A program made the position numbers and the translations under genes. 64,000 nt of DNA from Spisula solida (lineage: Eukaryota; Mollusca; Bivalvia; Venerida; Mactridae), in contig OX365947.1 in NCBI GenBank assembly GCA_947247005.1, positions 34,676,760 to 34,740,759 on the forward strand, in the 5' to 3' direction. Each line of letters opens with the position of its first letter. Position 1 is the first letter of the stretch. This document shows, in pieces, positions 1 to 13,177 of the stretch. Below the pieces are notes generated by a model. That model was not told the DNA's origin. It was given only the letters and a program-made list of their open reading frames with translations, and made no database searches.

Positions 1-639
1 CACTGCCTAAGCACCTACCGTTCATGAGCACATTTACGTTTAGTACGCCATCGTTCAAGCACGGGCTCTTGCATTCCAAACTATTACAATGTATACGGAA
101 TCGCAACAGTGTGGCTGTTTGGTTTCTTTTAACATAGTCTAAAACTGATTGAAAATATCGAAGTATTTTAAACAGACCATTTGATTTCAGACATTTCTAT
201 CATATTTAGAGAGGCTCGGCGCTCATTATGAATGCCAATAATAGACTCAGAAAACGACTTTCTCTTCTCTAATAACCTCATGGATGAGGTGTCGAGAGTG
301 ATAAATATAAGTCGTATAACTTGTTCCGCGATGTTCCTAACATAAACCAGTATAAACTAAATTTGGAGATATTTGTGTTTTATGGAATCTTGAAAACCAT
401 AGAATAATTTTCTTTATCTAGAAATCTTGGTTATTTGCAGATTCTCAGGCGTGTAACTAGCAATGTGACGGTGAACACAATGTTGTGGGATATCTATGTT
501 CACAATCTTTCCTATATGTTAATGGAATTATTACCACAGTGAAATACCAACAACTCCCCATAGACAACCATACAGACATCTATCTGCACTGCTGCCCAGA
601 ACAATTACCTATTATAGTGCAGTCTTACACGGTAAATAG
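1..639. other. Intergenic, nothing recognised
   Basis: AT-rich sequence with only short open frames on both strands. I see no conserved protein, RNA gene or clear repeat before the foldback element begins. Confidence 0.5.
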
Positions 640-1064
640 GATATATATACAGTATAGCAATACCACGTGGTTTTTGGCTACAGTTCCAAGTAGAAATTTG
701 TAAACATTGGAACACAAATATAGCCATATGTATTTTATTTCTACATTGATTTCTATACAATATACGCCACGCTAAGGGGAAAAGCATTTGCTTTCCGTGA
801 AATATAAGATCTTTTCCAGGAGTATTACCGGTTTTTCCATTACCCTGTGAAACACAAGGTAATGTACAAACCGACACAGCCGCTGAAAAAGATTTTATAT
901 TTCATGGAAAGCAAATAATTGTCTCCTTAGCGTGGTGTATATTTTATAGAAATCGATGAAGAAATAAAATATGTATGACTATTTTATTTTCCAATGTTTA
1001 CAAATTTCTTCTTGTAACTGTAGTCAAAAGTCACGTGGTATTGCTACACTGTATATACATATAT
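640..1064. repeat. Large foldback (inverted-repeat) element
   Basis: Two arms of about 175 bp (roughly 640-815 and 888-1064) are reverse complements with scattered mismatches, separated by about 70 bp. Landmarks shared by the arms are 'tagcaataccacgtg', 'aaatttgtaaacattgga' and 'cacgctaagg'. Long arms with a short loop and no coding capacity fit a foldback-type or MITE-type element. The short ORFs drawn across it are artefacts of the palindrome. Confidence 0.8.
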
Positions 1065-1204
1065 ATAGACTAATAATACTGTTTGCTATTTCCCGGTCGT
1101 TTTCGATCAAAATACGCTTATAGAAATATCGACAATTGACACAGCTACACTGCAACGTGTCACAACAACGCATCCCGAGAATTCCTAACCGTTGACATGC
1201 GCTG

Positions 1205-1490
1205 ACATGCGTGGGGAGCGGTGGCAAGTTGTAGGGTGCGAGAGGTCCCTGGTTCGATTCCCGTCTGTGCCATTGCTTAATTTCTTTGAGCAAGAATAAC
1301 CCCGAAATGCGCCACACGACCAATGTGTGAATTGGTACCTGTGAGGCGGTGTTCGATATTCCAGGGCGCCGTGCCTCGATGTTGCCTGCACACCAACCAG
1401 GAGAGAAATAGTCTCCACATGGAGACTCGAACGCCGGTTTCCTTACGTAGCCCAATGAACAGGGGAAGGTTAAAATGTCAAAGGGCGGCT
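1205..1490 (+). mobile_element. tRNA-derived SINE-like copy
   Basis: A Pol III B-box match ('ggttcgattcc') lies at about 1252-1262. It is followed by a body containing 'gtgtgaattggtacctg', which resembles the conserved central domain of several invertebrate SINEs. Read on the minus strand the head gives 'DGNRTRDLSHP', a familiar artefact peptide from tRNA-like repeats. No convincing A box or cloverleaf is visible, so I do not call it a tRNA. The boundaries are approximate. Confidence 0.55.
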
Positions 1491-4400
1491 GAACGACTGA
1501 ACTGTTGAAAACATCCCTCGAAAATTGGTAACTTAACTTTTTATCGCTAGGGATGAAATAAACGTGAGTTGGGGAGCCTCATCTATAGCAACGTCTGAGA
1601 CGTTAGTTTAACATTTACCAATCCTATAAAGTGTTGGCATACCACGTGGTATGTGATTGGATATTTGGCTTAAAACGCAAGAAAGAATATGTCAACAAAA
1701 AGTTAAAAGCATTCGTAAGTATTTTATTCTTATCTACCGATTTCAACGAAAATTGTGTACTACTCATGCAACTTAATATTTTTGTGCAAATGGTCACAGT
1801 TTTGCTCGAAACCGACTCAACTTTGGGGTGAGTAATACTTTCATGAAAAAAGTCATCTGCGAAAATTAATACTAATGCTATTCAGTGGATTTTACAGAAA
1901 ATAACGTTTTATAGTTTTAAACAACTAAAGTAAATGCTTAAGTCGGTTATACCCGGTAACAGGCGTACGTATGAAGTACATTATTACAAGATTTTCCTGA
2001 GCGTTCCACACAAAACTCATCTACCATATTTAAATTTAGCAATAAAACACCGTTTCTGGAAGAAATATACACCCCAAGACTATAATAGCATTCATTTTGC
2101 TGTAACTTGGAATTCCGACGGTGGACTTTTGGTAAACCGTAAATCTTTGGAATGGTTAATAATTTCATGAAAAAAAATCGTCTGCGAAAATTAAATCCTG
2201 GAAACTAATGTTATTCAGGGGATCATAAACATTCAAAATATGTTTTAGGACTAATTAATTTTCACAAATTGATGTTTACATGAGTATATTACATTTCAGT
2301 GATACATATGATAAAAGAATAACGTTATAGATCTGCAAGACCGAGATAGATTTAAGTAAACACTTTAGGCCTTTAGGTCTTTGAGGTGAAACAAATCGTA
2401 TAAAATAATGAAGCTTGCTCAGTATCTAGTGAACGTACAGGTATGAAATTTGCACGGGTAAATGAAATATACCTACACTGAATACGAATCTTAGCAGTAT
2501 AGATGATTTAAAAATAAAGTTTTTTCATAAGTTCTAGTATAAGACATGTACAGTTTAATCATTTTGAACATCCGACACATGCAATAGCCTATTTTACTGT
2601 CATATGATAAATATGACAGTCTATTTTTCAGTATCTTCAAAGTTGTATTTATAAAATACGAGGCCCGTTCCGGAATTCAATATATTCACATTAGTAATGC
2701 AACATACAAAATATCACCCCCACATATTCAAATGCATACACTTACAAACGCTGTATGTAGGTGTACGGCCCTCACCATGTCGATCATACGGCGAGATTGT
2801 ATAACGGTTAAATAAATGTGTTATGAGGTCCAAAATCAATTGATTTCAATATGCATCAAAGAACACAACTTATTTAATAATTAATGAAAAAATATGAAAC
2901 TTAGAATTGGGAGTATATAGGTAGGGTGTAACCATTGTGTTATGCAAATTTTTACCGAAATCTGACGATTAAATGTTTAAACGACCCATACCGATGCTGT
3001 CGATGTTACACCAGCATCATTGTCATGTTGAGAAAAACCTTTTCGCAGAAGAGTGTTCAAATTAAGACAATTATTAATTGAGGACCATCGTCGCCATATG
3101 AAGTTGTCCGTGGAACACCACTATCAAGTTGTGGATAATTTACAGTTTTGAAATAAAAGTCGTTTTCTTTGTTGTAAATCTTACTAACATCATGGTCTGT
3201 TTCAACCCATGATAGGTTCATGCATATCAAAAGTATAAGCTTTATTCGTAAGGATCAATTTCATCATTATTAATTTTGCCTACGGTGACTCCAAGAACGT
3301 TTACACCCATACTACAAAGGCAAATCAATGTACCAATTCAGGATAAGTAGCTGTTTGTATTAAAGTTTAATTTCCTGGATAGATTTTGAAATGTCAAAAT
3401 ATGCAAGCAATCAAAATCTACCAATAAAATTTCAATAATGCTCGGATTTATTGGATGTTTTTTCGATGGCGTGACATTTTAAACATACATAATAAGTATG
3501 TAACGTACAACACGCATTTGTCTTAGAGCGGAATTCTGTAAAGTTAGTACAAATCTGTTTTATTTCCGATATTCTGTTCAAGTTAGACAACATTCTTTGA
3601 AACATCTACAAAATAAATTGTAATACAAATGTACATGCAATTACCAATGTTACTCAATTTAAAAGTATTGATAACAATGATATAGGTTCGTGAAAAGAAG
3701 ACGTAAATAATTGCAATAAAAACACCCACAAAATCCACAAAAATACTTAGTATTTATTATAATTATTATTATGCAAAAATGTCATAAGATATGTGTCAAT
3801 GAATACCATTGCTTTGAGCTAAATGGCACTGAAATAGCAACTAATAGGATAAGTAAATATTAAATCACTTTAGTGGATGGCATAATATCTTGTTATGTCT
3901 AAACTTGCGATTTAACTATATAGTAAATACATGCACTGGTTTATATTCTTAAGAACAGCTTTCCGAAGCGTCTATTGATAAAATTGTACATATCATTTAT
4001 ATTCCAAATGCTTGTAAAACAACAAAAACTCGCGAATTCTGGTAACATCTTAGTTTTACCTGATATCATGCAACCCAAATTAATCATGATGCATTAAAGG
4101 ATAAACAGTTTCTGTAAAATAATTTATAATAAATGATCCGTGCATTGTTTGGGATTTCTTCGTTATTCCAAAAAGTTTATTGGAACATTAGCTAATAATT
4201 ACTATAAGAGTAAATCGCAATTTCAAAATTAGAAAATATACGAACACGTACACTTTAAGTGGTTATTGAAAATCATAACATTTATAAAGTCAATATCAAA
4301 ATTATACAGAATATAACTTACTTGAAAATATCCCTAACTTAGATAATCACGCTACTTCAAGCACACGAACTTGAGTCCAATTTCCTTCTGCCAAACACCG

Positions 4401-5072
4401 TGTCGCCGTGGGACTATTTATCGAAACTGTATTACTACGCAGTAGCGCTCCGCCTCCGAACGTGGGTCTTTACGACTCGAAATGACATAAATGATTGAAA
4501 TTGTTCGATGACGTCTAAATATACAGCGTTCAATTAATTTTCTAATTAATTAGGATATCAAATGAATCTTCGGAGACAATGACAGATATAAAAGAAAAAT
4601 TACCCGTGCCTTTACGGTCTTCCTAATACTGGATTGACGCTTCAACCCGGGGAAACGGATATTAGCAAAAAGTAATGATAAGTAGAAACCGGAAAATGTT
4701 GTATAGTTAATGTCGAATTCATTGTCATCCATTATTATGAGGAGCTGGCTGGTCTTAGACTGCTCGTAATGGCCACAATCCAATTTGCACGTCCATAATT
4801 ATCTTAGGCACAAACGAAATCTCGTATATGCAGTTACTTCATAATATTATTTTTAAACGAAGAGCTGTAACAAGTCAAGACTGAATGATTTAATTTTCCT
4901 GAGATATAGAAGCCATTTTAGATACCCTTAAACGAATAACTGAGAGCGTTTGTGAGTAGGTGCGTAGATGCGCGTACATGACGGACGAATCAGGGTACTG
5001 TGCATCGCGTACTGGCTGCACGGTGTTTTAATTCGATTAATTTTTTTATAAGGAATGTATGCAAACATTATT
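1491..5072. other. Intergenic, nothing coding recognised
   Basis: AT-rich and without a supportable gene. One imperfect direct repeat is visible: a segment of about 60 bp around 1840 ('catctgcgaaaattaa') recurs near 2180 ('cgtctgcgaaaattaa'). The rest has no obvious structure. Confidence 0.5.
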
Positions 5073-5331
5073 ATGCCCCCCATCTTTGATGAGGGGGTCG
5101 GTCGGTCGGTCTGTCGGTAGGTCGGTCGGTAGACCAAATGGTTTCCGTTCAATAACTAAAGAACGCTTCGCCCTGGGATCCTTAAACTTTGCATGGAGGT
5201 TGGTCATCAACACGGTAGATGACCCCTATTAATTTTGGGGTCAGAAGGTCAAAACTGTGACCTTTACCATTTTTGACTGTTGGGCTGCCGTGGGGCATAC
5301 ATGTTTTACAAACGTCTCTTGTTGGATTTGC
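5073..5331 (+). repeat. Dispersed repeat family A, copy 1
   Basis: Starts at 'atgccccccatctttgatga', runs through 'ggtcggtcggt' simple sequence, 'aaatggtttccgttcaataa' and 'ggggcatacatgtttta', and ends at 'cgtctcttgt'. Related copies lie at 49811-50085 and 54713-54975, all in the same orientation. It is non-coding; I associate the family with mollusc genomes. Confidence 0.8.
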
Positions 5332-8300
5332 ATTTCATAGTCGGGACAAATAGTAGGTTTTTTTCTTATTAGCTAAAATACATGAGGTTAGTAAGTACCA
5401 TTAGTTAAAGATAGAGAACGAAACAGCGAGATTGTCTTATTTGTCGATGGTGTAGCCCGAGACAAAATAAGACACCAGAGTGTGAGTTTTCTATCTAGCT
5501 TATATTATAGTCGTCAAATCTAATTCATTGTGCACACACTTAACATTTTCAATACTTACATGGTCTGTTGATTTTCAAATGATGACCCGGCACAATTCAA
5601 CCAATAAAGTTGACTTATACGAGATGTTTGTAACAATGAAATGTCATTCTTAAAGGTGCTGCCTCACAGATTGGCTTAAAATTTTTATATATCGTGATTT
5701 TCCAACCTAACCAAGTATTGATGTAATAGAAAGCTACTGATGGTTGCTTTATCAAAGATACGGTGCAAATAAGCAATTTAAACCACTCGAGATATTGCCC
5801 ACTGAGCATTTTTTTTCTTGGAAAATAAGTTTCCTTCAAACATGCTTTAAAAATTATGAAATTCACACGTGATCGAACTGTAACATCATTCAAACTACAG
5901 CGTAAATATCAGTGAGGTATTAGGTTCGTTTTTCGATTCATTTTCATCAAATGCAAACAAATTGCAGGCAATTTAAGTAATAGTAGTGTTAATTCTATAG
6001 GGTATTAATACCCTATAGAATGTTTGATGTAAAAAAACTAAATAACTACATAATTCCGGAGTTTCTCAAGTTACTTTAGATGTCAGTGTGGTTGTTTATG
6101 AGATATACAGGCAACTATACCAAAATTACGCGAATATTTAACAATTTTATTTAATTTTTGCAATACACCAATATGTGAGGCAGTCCCTTTGAAATTATAA
6201 ATCGAAATTCACGTAAATCACATAATCGGTCTGCAGCTTGTGTTTTGATATTTTAGTACCGTGGCATTATGTTTCGTTTGAACTTGGATGGGACAAAGGA
6301 GAGTGCAATAACTTCAGTGCATGATATCATTTTCGCGTACTGAACTACTTGCACTCATTCCTTTGAAAATTAAGATCCATCCCATCAATTAGCATTGTAT
6401 TTAGCCACACCTCTTCACAAAACATCAATGTAAACTGTCGTAACTATGAAACAAGATATGGTTAGTTCAAAATGTAACCGCATGAGGAGAGTTACAAAGG
6501 GGTTGTACTGTATCAGGCATGCTGATTTTCAAGAATGAAGTATAACCCCGAATCCTAAAAGTGAAACTCATTAATAATTAAGTTCGAAAGAATTAAACAT
6601 TCAAATTTTGTAAGATTTCTCAAATAATGGTGCTTTTAATAGACGCAGTTAAGGGATACATAACTATTTGTCATAGAAACGCATATCCCGTACATATTTA
6701 GGGCAACTGATATAAATTGAGTAATAAAATATAGACATTTTAGCCTTGTAGTAAATTCACATGTCACAAAACTAGCAAAACGTTTTGAAATATGAATTCT
6801 ATCAGCCCGAATATAGTAACGTGAACATGGAACTAGTAGATAGGATCTAACTAATGGCTCGCACCTGTAGGCGTATTTGATTTGTCTCAGGTAACCATTG
6901 GCGCTAGGCAAATAACTAAAAAATACTAACGATTTATAGCATCGTACTAAAGCCAACTTTTAATTCTGTATTTGTTGACGACTTTGATTCATTGATACGG
7001 TACTTCTTATCATAAACGCATAATCTATTATTGTATATATATGTACATGTATTGGATGAAAAAGGACAGGGTTTTGTATCGTCGAGATACCATTCGGAAA
7101 TAAACGCAAACATTTGGTTGGTTGCCACATCACCCGAAAGAAGTCTCAAATATTGATGTATTGTTTATAACGTTTTATAATACATTCATCCCTGGAGTTA
7201 TAAACCTCACAATTCCCAAGAGCGTATGTGTTTATACACATTAGAGTTTGATGTCAGCGATACCGATATTTTATCGTCACCAATTGTCAAGAAATACATT
7301 TGTATCAAAATTTATACCCACGAGATGTTTGGGAAGTCATAAACTTGTTCGATAATGGCCTGCAGACATCCTTTTATGGAAAATTTCGGATAAAATGAGT
7401 AATATAACACCTTGGTAACAGCTTGCAGGTATAGAAAATGAGTTGTGTGGTATCATTCAAACAACAGTAAAACTTCGATCGTAAATTCAGTCAAAGATAA
7501 CCATGATATACTGTCTAAACATACCTAGAATTATCATCTATTTTTAAGAACACAGGCGAACGCAATGATCGTGAGAATATCGTTGCATTTGTATAAGTAA
7601 ATATTTTCTGATTTGATATCGTATAACTATAACGCGATAAATTGCAGTACAAAAACAAACACAATATTGTCTATATGTATGATATGGCCGGATTAATATC
7701 AAGGACCTTAACATTTGCCCGTGAAAACATTCAAACATTTGACACAATATTACTATACAGTTTGCATGCTCCTAAATATTTAGAAACGACAAATATAGCG
7801 AATTTGTGTTTGTTTTTGTATTGCAATTTATTGCGCTAGAGTTTTTATACATTGCCCTCAGACCTGGAGACCGTTAACATGGGCGAGCGCTACGTAGCGC
7901 TTTCGACGGGAGGTTATCCATGCCTATCCTTATTCTCCAATTCAATAAGATCGATATTGAATACCACCCTTGGTTTCACTATAATAATCTAAATCTACGA
8001 ACTCTCCTTATCCCGAAGCATCTCAACACAATCATAGCTCAGAATCTGTGTTTGATACAAATCTGAAGTAAAACCTTCTGAATTTTGCTACCGGAATCAC
8101 AATCTTTGATGGACCCAAGCTTCTTGTTGAGTTTTGTAATTCAAATATTGTACCTGGTCACGTATATAAACTACTTCAAAGAACTAGTGCGTACAGCATA
8201 AACATATGAGCCGTCACGTGATTATCATTCTGGCATATTTACGTTTTTGAACTAAGCGTACCATGCACGTGATGTCTTTGTGAACACTTCCTGATCGACC

Positions 8301-8930
8301 TCGGAATACAATTGTCTACGGTCTATTTTTTCTCTCTCTCTTCCCTCTCCTCTACCATACAAAAAGATTTACAACAATTTAAAAATAAAACACAAACTAT
8401 CAACCAAAATAAAAGTACTTGCTTTCGTGTAAATCATGAGTACAACCCGTGGCACGTCTGTAAAAGTTCTTTGACCCCGAGGACTATAATCGCTATTCTC
8501 AGGAGTATATTTTTGTTCGATTTATGTGATTAGCTGCAAGTTATATCCCCGAATTTATGAGATATTAACTTTTGTTGTACACGGTACATTTGTGTATTTT
8601 ATGCAGTAACACCCGTAAAACAATACGATGATAAATTTCGCCTGTTTTGCTCAAGGTTTTGTAAACGCAACATTGGGAAAAGTGCCTGTATTTTAATATA
8701 CGTCATTCTATCGCTTAAATTTCGACACAACACCGTTTAAATCTGAGTAGCGTTAAAGAAAGTATCTGGGTTGGTATTTAGACATCGTATCAGGAAATAT
8801 TTTCGTCATTTGACGCGCTGGTATTACAGCGTCAGTGCTGCGCGTTTAGTTTAAGGCAATTCATTGCCACAGCGATTTCATTGTCCCAATAATGACATCG
8901 ATTAGTAAAAGATAGCCATTTAGTAACTCT
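5332..8930. other. Intergenic with small palindromes
   Basis: No gene is recognised. It contains a perfect 30-bp palindrome (5992-6021), a 16-bp palindrome 'agcgctacgtagcgct' (7886-7901) and a CT-rich run near 8331-8353. The short ORFs have no family features. Confidence 0.5.
5992..6021. repeat. Perfect 30-bp palindrome
   Basis: The half site 'attctatagggtatt' is followed directly by its exact reverse complement with no spacer. No longer inverted repeat extends from it. It could be a remnant of two element ends joined head to head. Confidence 0.85.
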
Positions 8931-8939
8931 GAACCATGT

Positions 8940-10700
8940 TTTTTAGTCCTTAGTAATGATCAATTTCGTCATTCTTGTCTGTAATGTATATAATATATAT
9001 GAGAGTTTTTCTCTTAGTGCCTGTTCCCCATACCGTGCAGCAATAATCTAGAATCGACAAAATGTATGCGTTATAAAACATTTTTTTCATATCTTCATTT
9101 AGAAAATAACTTATTTTCTTAAATAGGGCAATCTTATTATTTATTTTAGAACATACTTTATTAAGCTGTAAATTCCATGACAGCACATTGCCTTCATAGA
9201 TACCTAGTATCTTTTGAACAGCTACATTTTTTTATATATGAGTCCCCTATTTTCAATTTCAGATGTAAGTCTGGTTGATTTCTTAATCTTTGTTTGGTAG
9301 TTATTATCATACAGTTTGTTTTTGTTGGATGAAGTGACATATTGTTTCTTTGACATCAGTTAGTAACAGCGGTTAAGTTTCTTTGAAGTTTGTTTTGTAG
9401 GATATATATGTCATTGTCCGATTCATAGAGGGTAGAATCGTCAGCATATAAATCAATATTGCATGTTTCAGATTCAAATATCATGCCGTTTATATAAAGG
9501 AGAAATAAAAGTGGTCCAAGTATAGAGCCCTGGGGAACTCCTGATCTAATTTTGAGTTTCTTCGAAGTCTGATTATCAGATTTGATTACTTGAAATCTAT
9601 TCGATGAATAAGATTCAAATAGTTTGATAGAGTGTCTAGAAAAATGATACAGTATAAGTTTATGTAAAAGGATTTTATGATCAACCAGGTCAAATGCTTT
9701 CCTTAAATCCAAAAAAAACAGCATCGGCGTATTTCTCAGAATCTATATCGTCCAGCCACGTATCGATTAGATGAATTAGGGCAGTATGACATGAATGTTT
9801 CGGACGGAATCTCGACTGGGTTGAATGAATTATGTCAGTTGACTTGAAATAATTTTGAAGTTGAGCACCAATGTGCCGTTCAAATATTTTAGACAGAGTT
9901 GGTAAAATAGATATCGGTCGATAATTATTGGGATCTTTTCTATCACCATTTTTGAATTTTGGAATAACAAATGCCTCCTTAAATGCATCTGGAAATATTC
10001 CCGGACGAATACTTTGATTTATGATATGTGCTATGGCAGGAGTAATATAGTCACCACACTGCTTGATTATTTTTGGCCCAATTCCATCAATTCCTGTAGA
10101 TTTGTTAGGATTTAGTGTGTCAATAATTTTCTTGACTTCAAAAGCTGAAATATAGTCAATATCAAAGATGCTATACGCACGTTTTTCATTGCGAATATTT
10201 TGAAGCTTGGAATAGTTCTTTTTCACAAACTGAGTCTTTTCAATGATATTCGAAATATTTGTGAAGTGTTCATTCATTGCATCTATTATTTGTATTCGGT
10301 CTGTAATAAGATGATTATGGTAAAATAGTGTGGTAGGTATCACACTCTGCTCCGAGTCACCGGCAGAAATAGTCTTTATACTTTTCCATAAATCACTAGG
10401 TGATGTATTATTTCTATAGCGTCGTTATAAAAGTTCTTTTTACTTTTCTTTATCATACTGTAAATTTTATGTTTGAATTTTATATTCAAGAATTGGGTTA
10501 TTTTTATGTAGTTTGTTTCGTTCATTTATTGCAGATTGTATACTTTCTGTGAACCATGCAGGTTGTATGTCACGTTTCATTCTTTTTTCTTTAATAGGTG
10601 CATGCTTCCTTAACGTAGCATTCAGTATATCATAAAATATTTGAAGTGAAAAGTTAGGATCCTCATATATTGCAACCGTATCAAGACCCATATTTAATTA
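8940..10700 (-). mobile_element. Decayed non-LTR retrotransposon (LINE)
   Basis: Read on the minus strand, fragments of one reverse-transcriptase polyprotein appear in order. The first (10691-10467) resembles the stretch between endonuclease and RT ('PAWFTESIQSAINERNKLHK'). Next (10343-9690) are RT fingers with 'NYRPISILPTLSKIFE'. Then (9724-9356) comes the palm with 'DLRKAFDLVDHKILL', 'SGVPQGSILGPLLFLLYIN' and the catalytic 'YADD' box. Last (9186-8950) is a thumb-like piece with 'ILDYCCTVWG'. Frame changes near 9720 and 10440 and missing 5' sequence show that the copy is dead. The motif layout is of the Jockey/CR1 kind; I cannot fix the clade. Confidence 0.9.
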
Positions 10701-11419
10701 ATCATTCCTGAACGTGTGTTCTTCAAACTTTTTGTAGCATCTATATTTAATTGTTTTATGACCTGATCGACTGAAATTCACCGTCTTCTGTATGTTACTG
10801 GCATCTCCTCACAGCTTGGTTTCAAGGGGCGTGTCTGTGGACCCAACTTTTGGTCGTGCTTCCTTCACAGCCTTTGCAATACATGTATATTCAATGGTGA
10901 CTGTTCCTCTGTCCCGCACTAATATTCAGCGGTTTTCGCAATACATGTACCCAGTCTTTAAACAGGTTTCCCCAGACCAGTGTCCAGTACGTACAGGTGT
11001 AGATGGAAAGTAAGCTTTTGACTGCGTCTGCTAAGTGTGTGTTGGCTGTCTTTACTGGGAATATAGCCTTCCTTGGTTGGATGTTGGGGCTATGCTTACT
11101 TGGTTGCTCCTTCGCAACTTTGCCCCAATGTGGAATAACTTTAATAACTTTTCGACAGTGCTAGTAGTAATCTCAAGGGTACTACATGTACAGACAAAAC
11201 TGTTGTGTACATATTGAGTTATTCACTAATTTGTCCCGAATTAAGACAATTCCAAACCTTGAACAAATTCAGTATCCTAGACTGTTCAAATATAGGCAGA
11301 ACTCTGCCATTTTCCCTTTTGTACTTAACTTCCAAATGTACCATGTATGACCAATGAACACACAGACTCTGGCTACAAACAGTACTGCATGATTTGTTTG
11401 TGTTCGACAGACACAGTCG
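10701..11419. other. Intergenic, nothing recognised
   Basis: Moderately GC-richer than its surroundings and adjacent to the minisatellite. Two short plus-strand ORFs show no family features. Confidence 0.4.
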
Positions 11420-13177
11420 TAGTGCGAGGCCCTCTGGTTGTATACTTGTCTTATTGGCCAGTGCGAGGCCCTCTGGTTGTATACCTGTCTTATTGGCCAG
11501 TGCGAGGCCCTCTGGTTGTATACCTGTCTTATTGGCCAGTGCGAGGCCCTCTGGTTGTATACCTGTCTTATTGGCCAGTGCGAGGCCCTCTGGTTGTATA
11601 CCTGTCTTATTGGCCAGTGCGAGGCCCTCTGGTTGTATACCTGTCTTATTGGCCAGTGCGAGGCCCTCTGGTTGTATACCTGTCTTATTGGCCAGTGCGA
11701 GGCCCTCTGGTTGTATGCCTGTCTTATTGGCCAGTGCGAGGCCCTCTGGTTGTATACCTGTCTTATTGGCCAGTGCGAGGCCCTCTGGTTGTATACCTGT
11801 CTTATTGGCCAGTGCGAGGCCCTCTGGTTGTATACCTGTCTTATTGGCCAGTGCGAGGCCCTCTGGTTGTATGCCTGTCTTATTGGCCAGTGCGAGGCCC
11901 TCTGGTTGTATACCTGTCTTATTGGCCAGTGCGAGGCCCTCTGGTAGTATACCTGTCTTATTGGCCAGTGCGAGGCCCTCTGGTTGTATACCTGTCTTAT
12001 TGGCCAGTGCGAGGCCCTCTGGTAGTATACCTGTCTTATTGGCCAGTGCGAGGCCCTCTGGTTGTATACATGTCTTATTGGCCAGTGCGAGGCCCTCTGG
12101 TAGTATACCTGTCTTATTGGCCAGTGCGAGGCCCTCTGGTTGTATACCTGTCTTATTGGCCAGTGCGAGGCCCTCTGGTTGTATACCTGTCTTATTGGCC
12201 AGTGCGAGGCCCTCTGGTTGTATACCTGTCTTATTGGCCAGTGCGAGGCCCTCTGGTTGTATACCTGTCTTATTGGCCAGTGCGAGGCCCTCTGGTTGTA
12301 TACCTGTCTTATTGGCCAGTGCGAGGTCCTCTGGTTGTATACCTGTCTTATTGGCCAGTGCGAGGCCCTCTGGTTGTATACCTGTCTTATTGGCCAGTGC
12401 GAGGCCCTCTGGTTGTATACCTGCCTTATTGGCCAGTGCGAGGCCCTCTGGTTGTATACCTGCCTTATTGGCCAGTGCGAGGCCCTCTGGTTGTATACCT
12501 GCCTTATTGGCCAGTGCGAGGCCCTCTGGTTGTATACCTGCCTTATTGGCCAGTGCGAGGCCCTCTGGTTGTATACCTGCCTTATTGGCCAGGGCGAGGC
12601 CCTCTGGTTGTATACCTGCCTTATTGGCCAGTGCGAGGCCCTCTGGTTGTATACCTGTCTTATTGGCCAGTGCGAGGCCCTCTGGTTGTATACCTGCCTT
12701 ATTGGCCAGTGCGAGGCCCTCTGGTTGTATACCTGTCTTATTGGCCAGTGCGAGGCCCTCTGGTTGTATACCTGCCTTATTGGCCAGTGCGAGGCCCTCT
12801 GGTTGTATACCTGTCTTATTGGCCAGTGCGAGGCCCTCTGGTTGTATACCTGCCTTATTGGCCAGTGCGAGGCCCTCTGGTTGTATACCTGCCTTATTGG
12901 CCAGTGCGAGGCCCTCTGGTTGTATGCCTGTCTTATTGGCCAGTGCGAGGCCCTCTGGTTGTATACCTGCCTTATTGGCCAGTGCGAGGCCCTCTGGTTG
13001 TATACCTGCCTTATTGGCCAGTGCGAGGCCCTCTGGTTGTATACCTGCCTTATTGGCCAGTGCGAGGCCCTCTGGTTGTATACCTGCCTTATTGGCCAGG
13101 GCGAGGCCCTCTGGTTGTATACCTGCCTTATTGGCCAGGGCGAGGCCCTCTGGTTGTATACCTGCCTTATTGGCCAA
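11420..13177. repeat. 39-bp minisatellite, about 45 units
   Basis: A 39-bp unit ('ttggccagtgcgaggccctc' then 'tggttgtatacctgtctta') repeats head to tail for about 1.76 kb with very few changes. Because 39 is a multiple of three and the unit lacks stops in several frames, long overlapping ORFs exist on both strands. They are consequences of the periodicity, with no start context, splice signals or unique coding sequence, so I do not call a gene. Variants are not random: 'ctgTctta' dominates the left part and 'ctgCctta' the right part, and a 'ggtAgtatac' variant occupies every second unit at about 11,940-12,110. Confidence 0.97.

Noticed and set aside
1185..1455. Minus-strand ORFs of 77 and 143 codons
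   Set aside because: Peptides derive from a tRNA-like repeat head and are a common annotation artefact.
11420..13177. CRISPR-like regular repeat
   Set aside because: Units are contiguous with no variable spacers, and the genome is eukaryotic.
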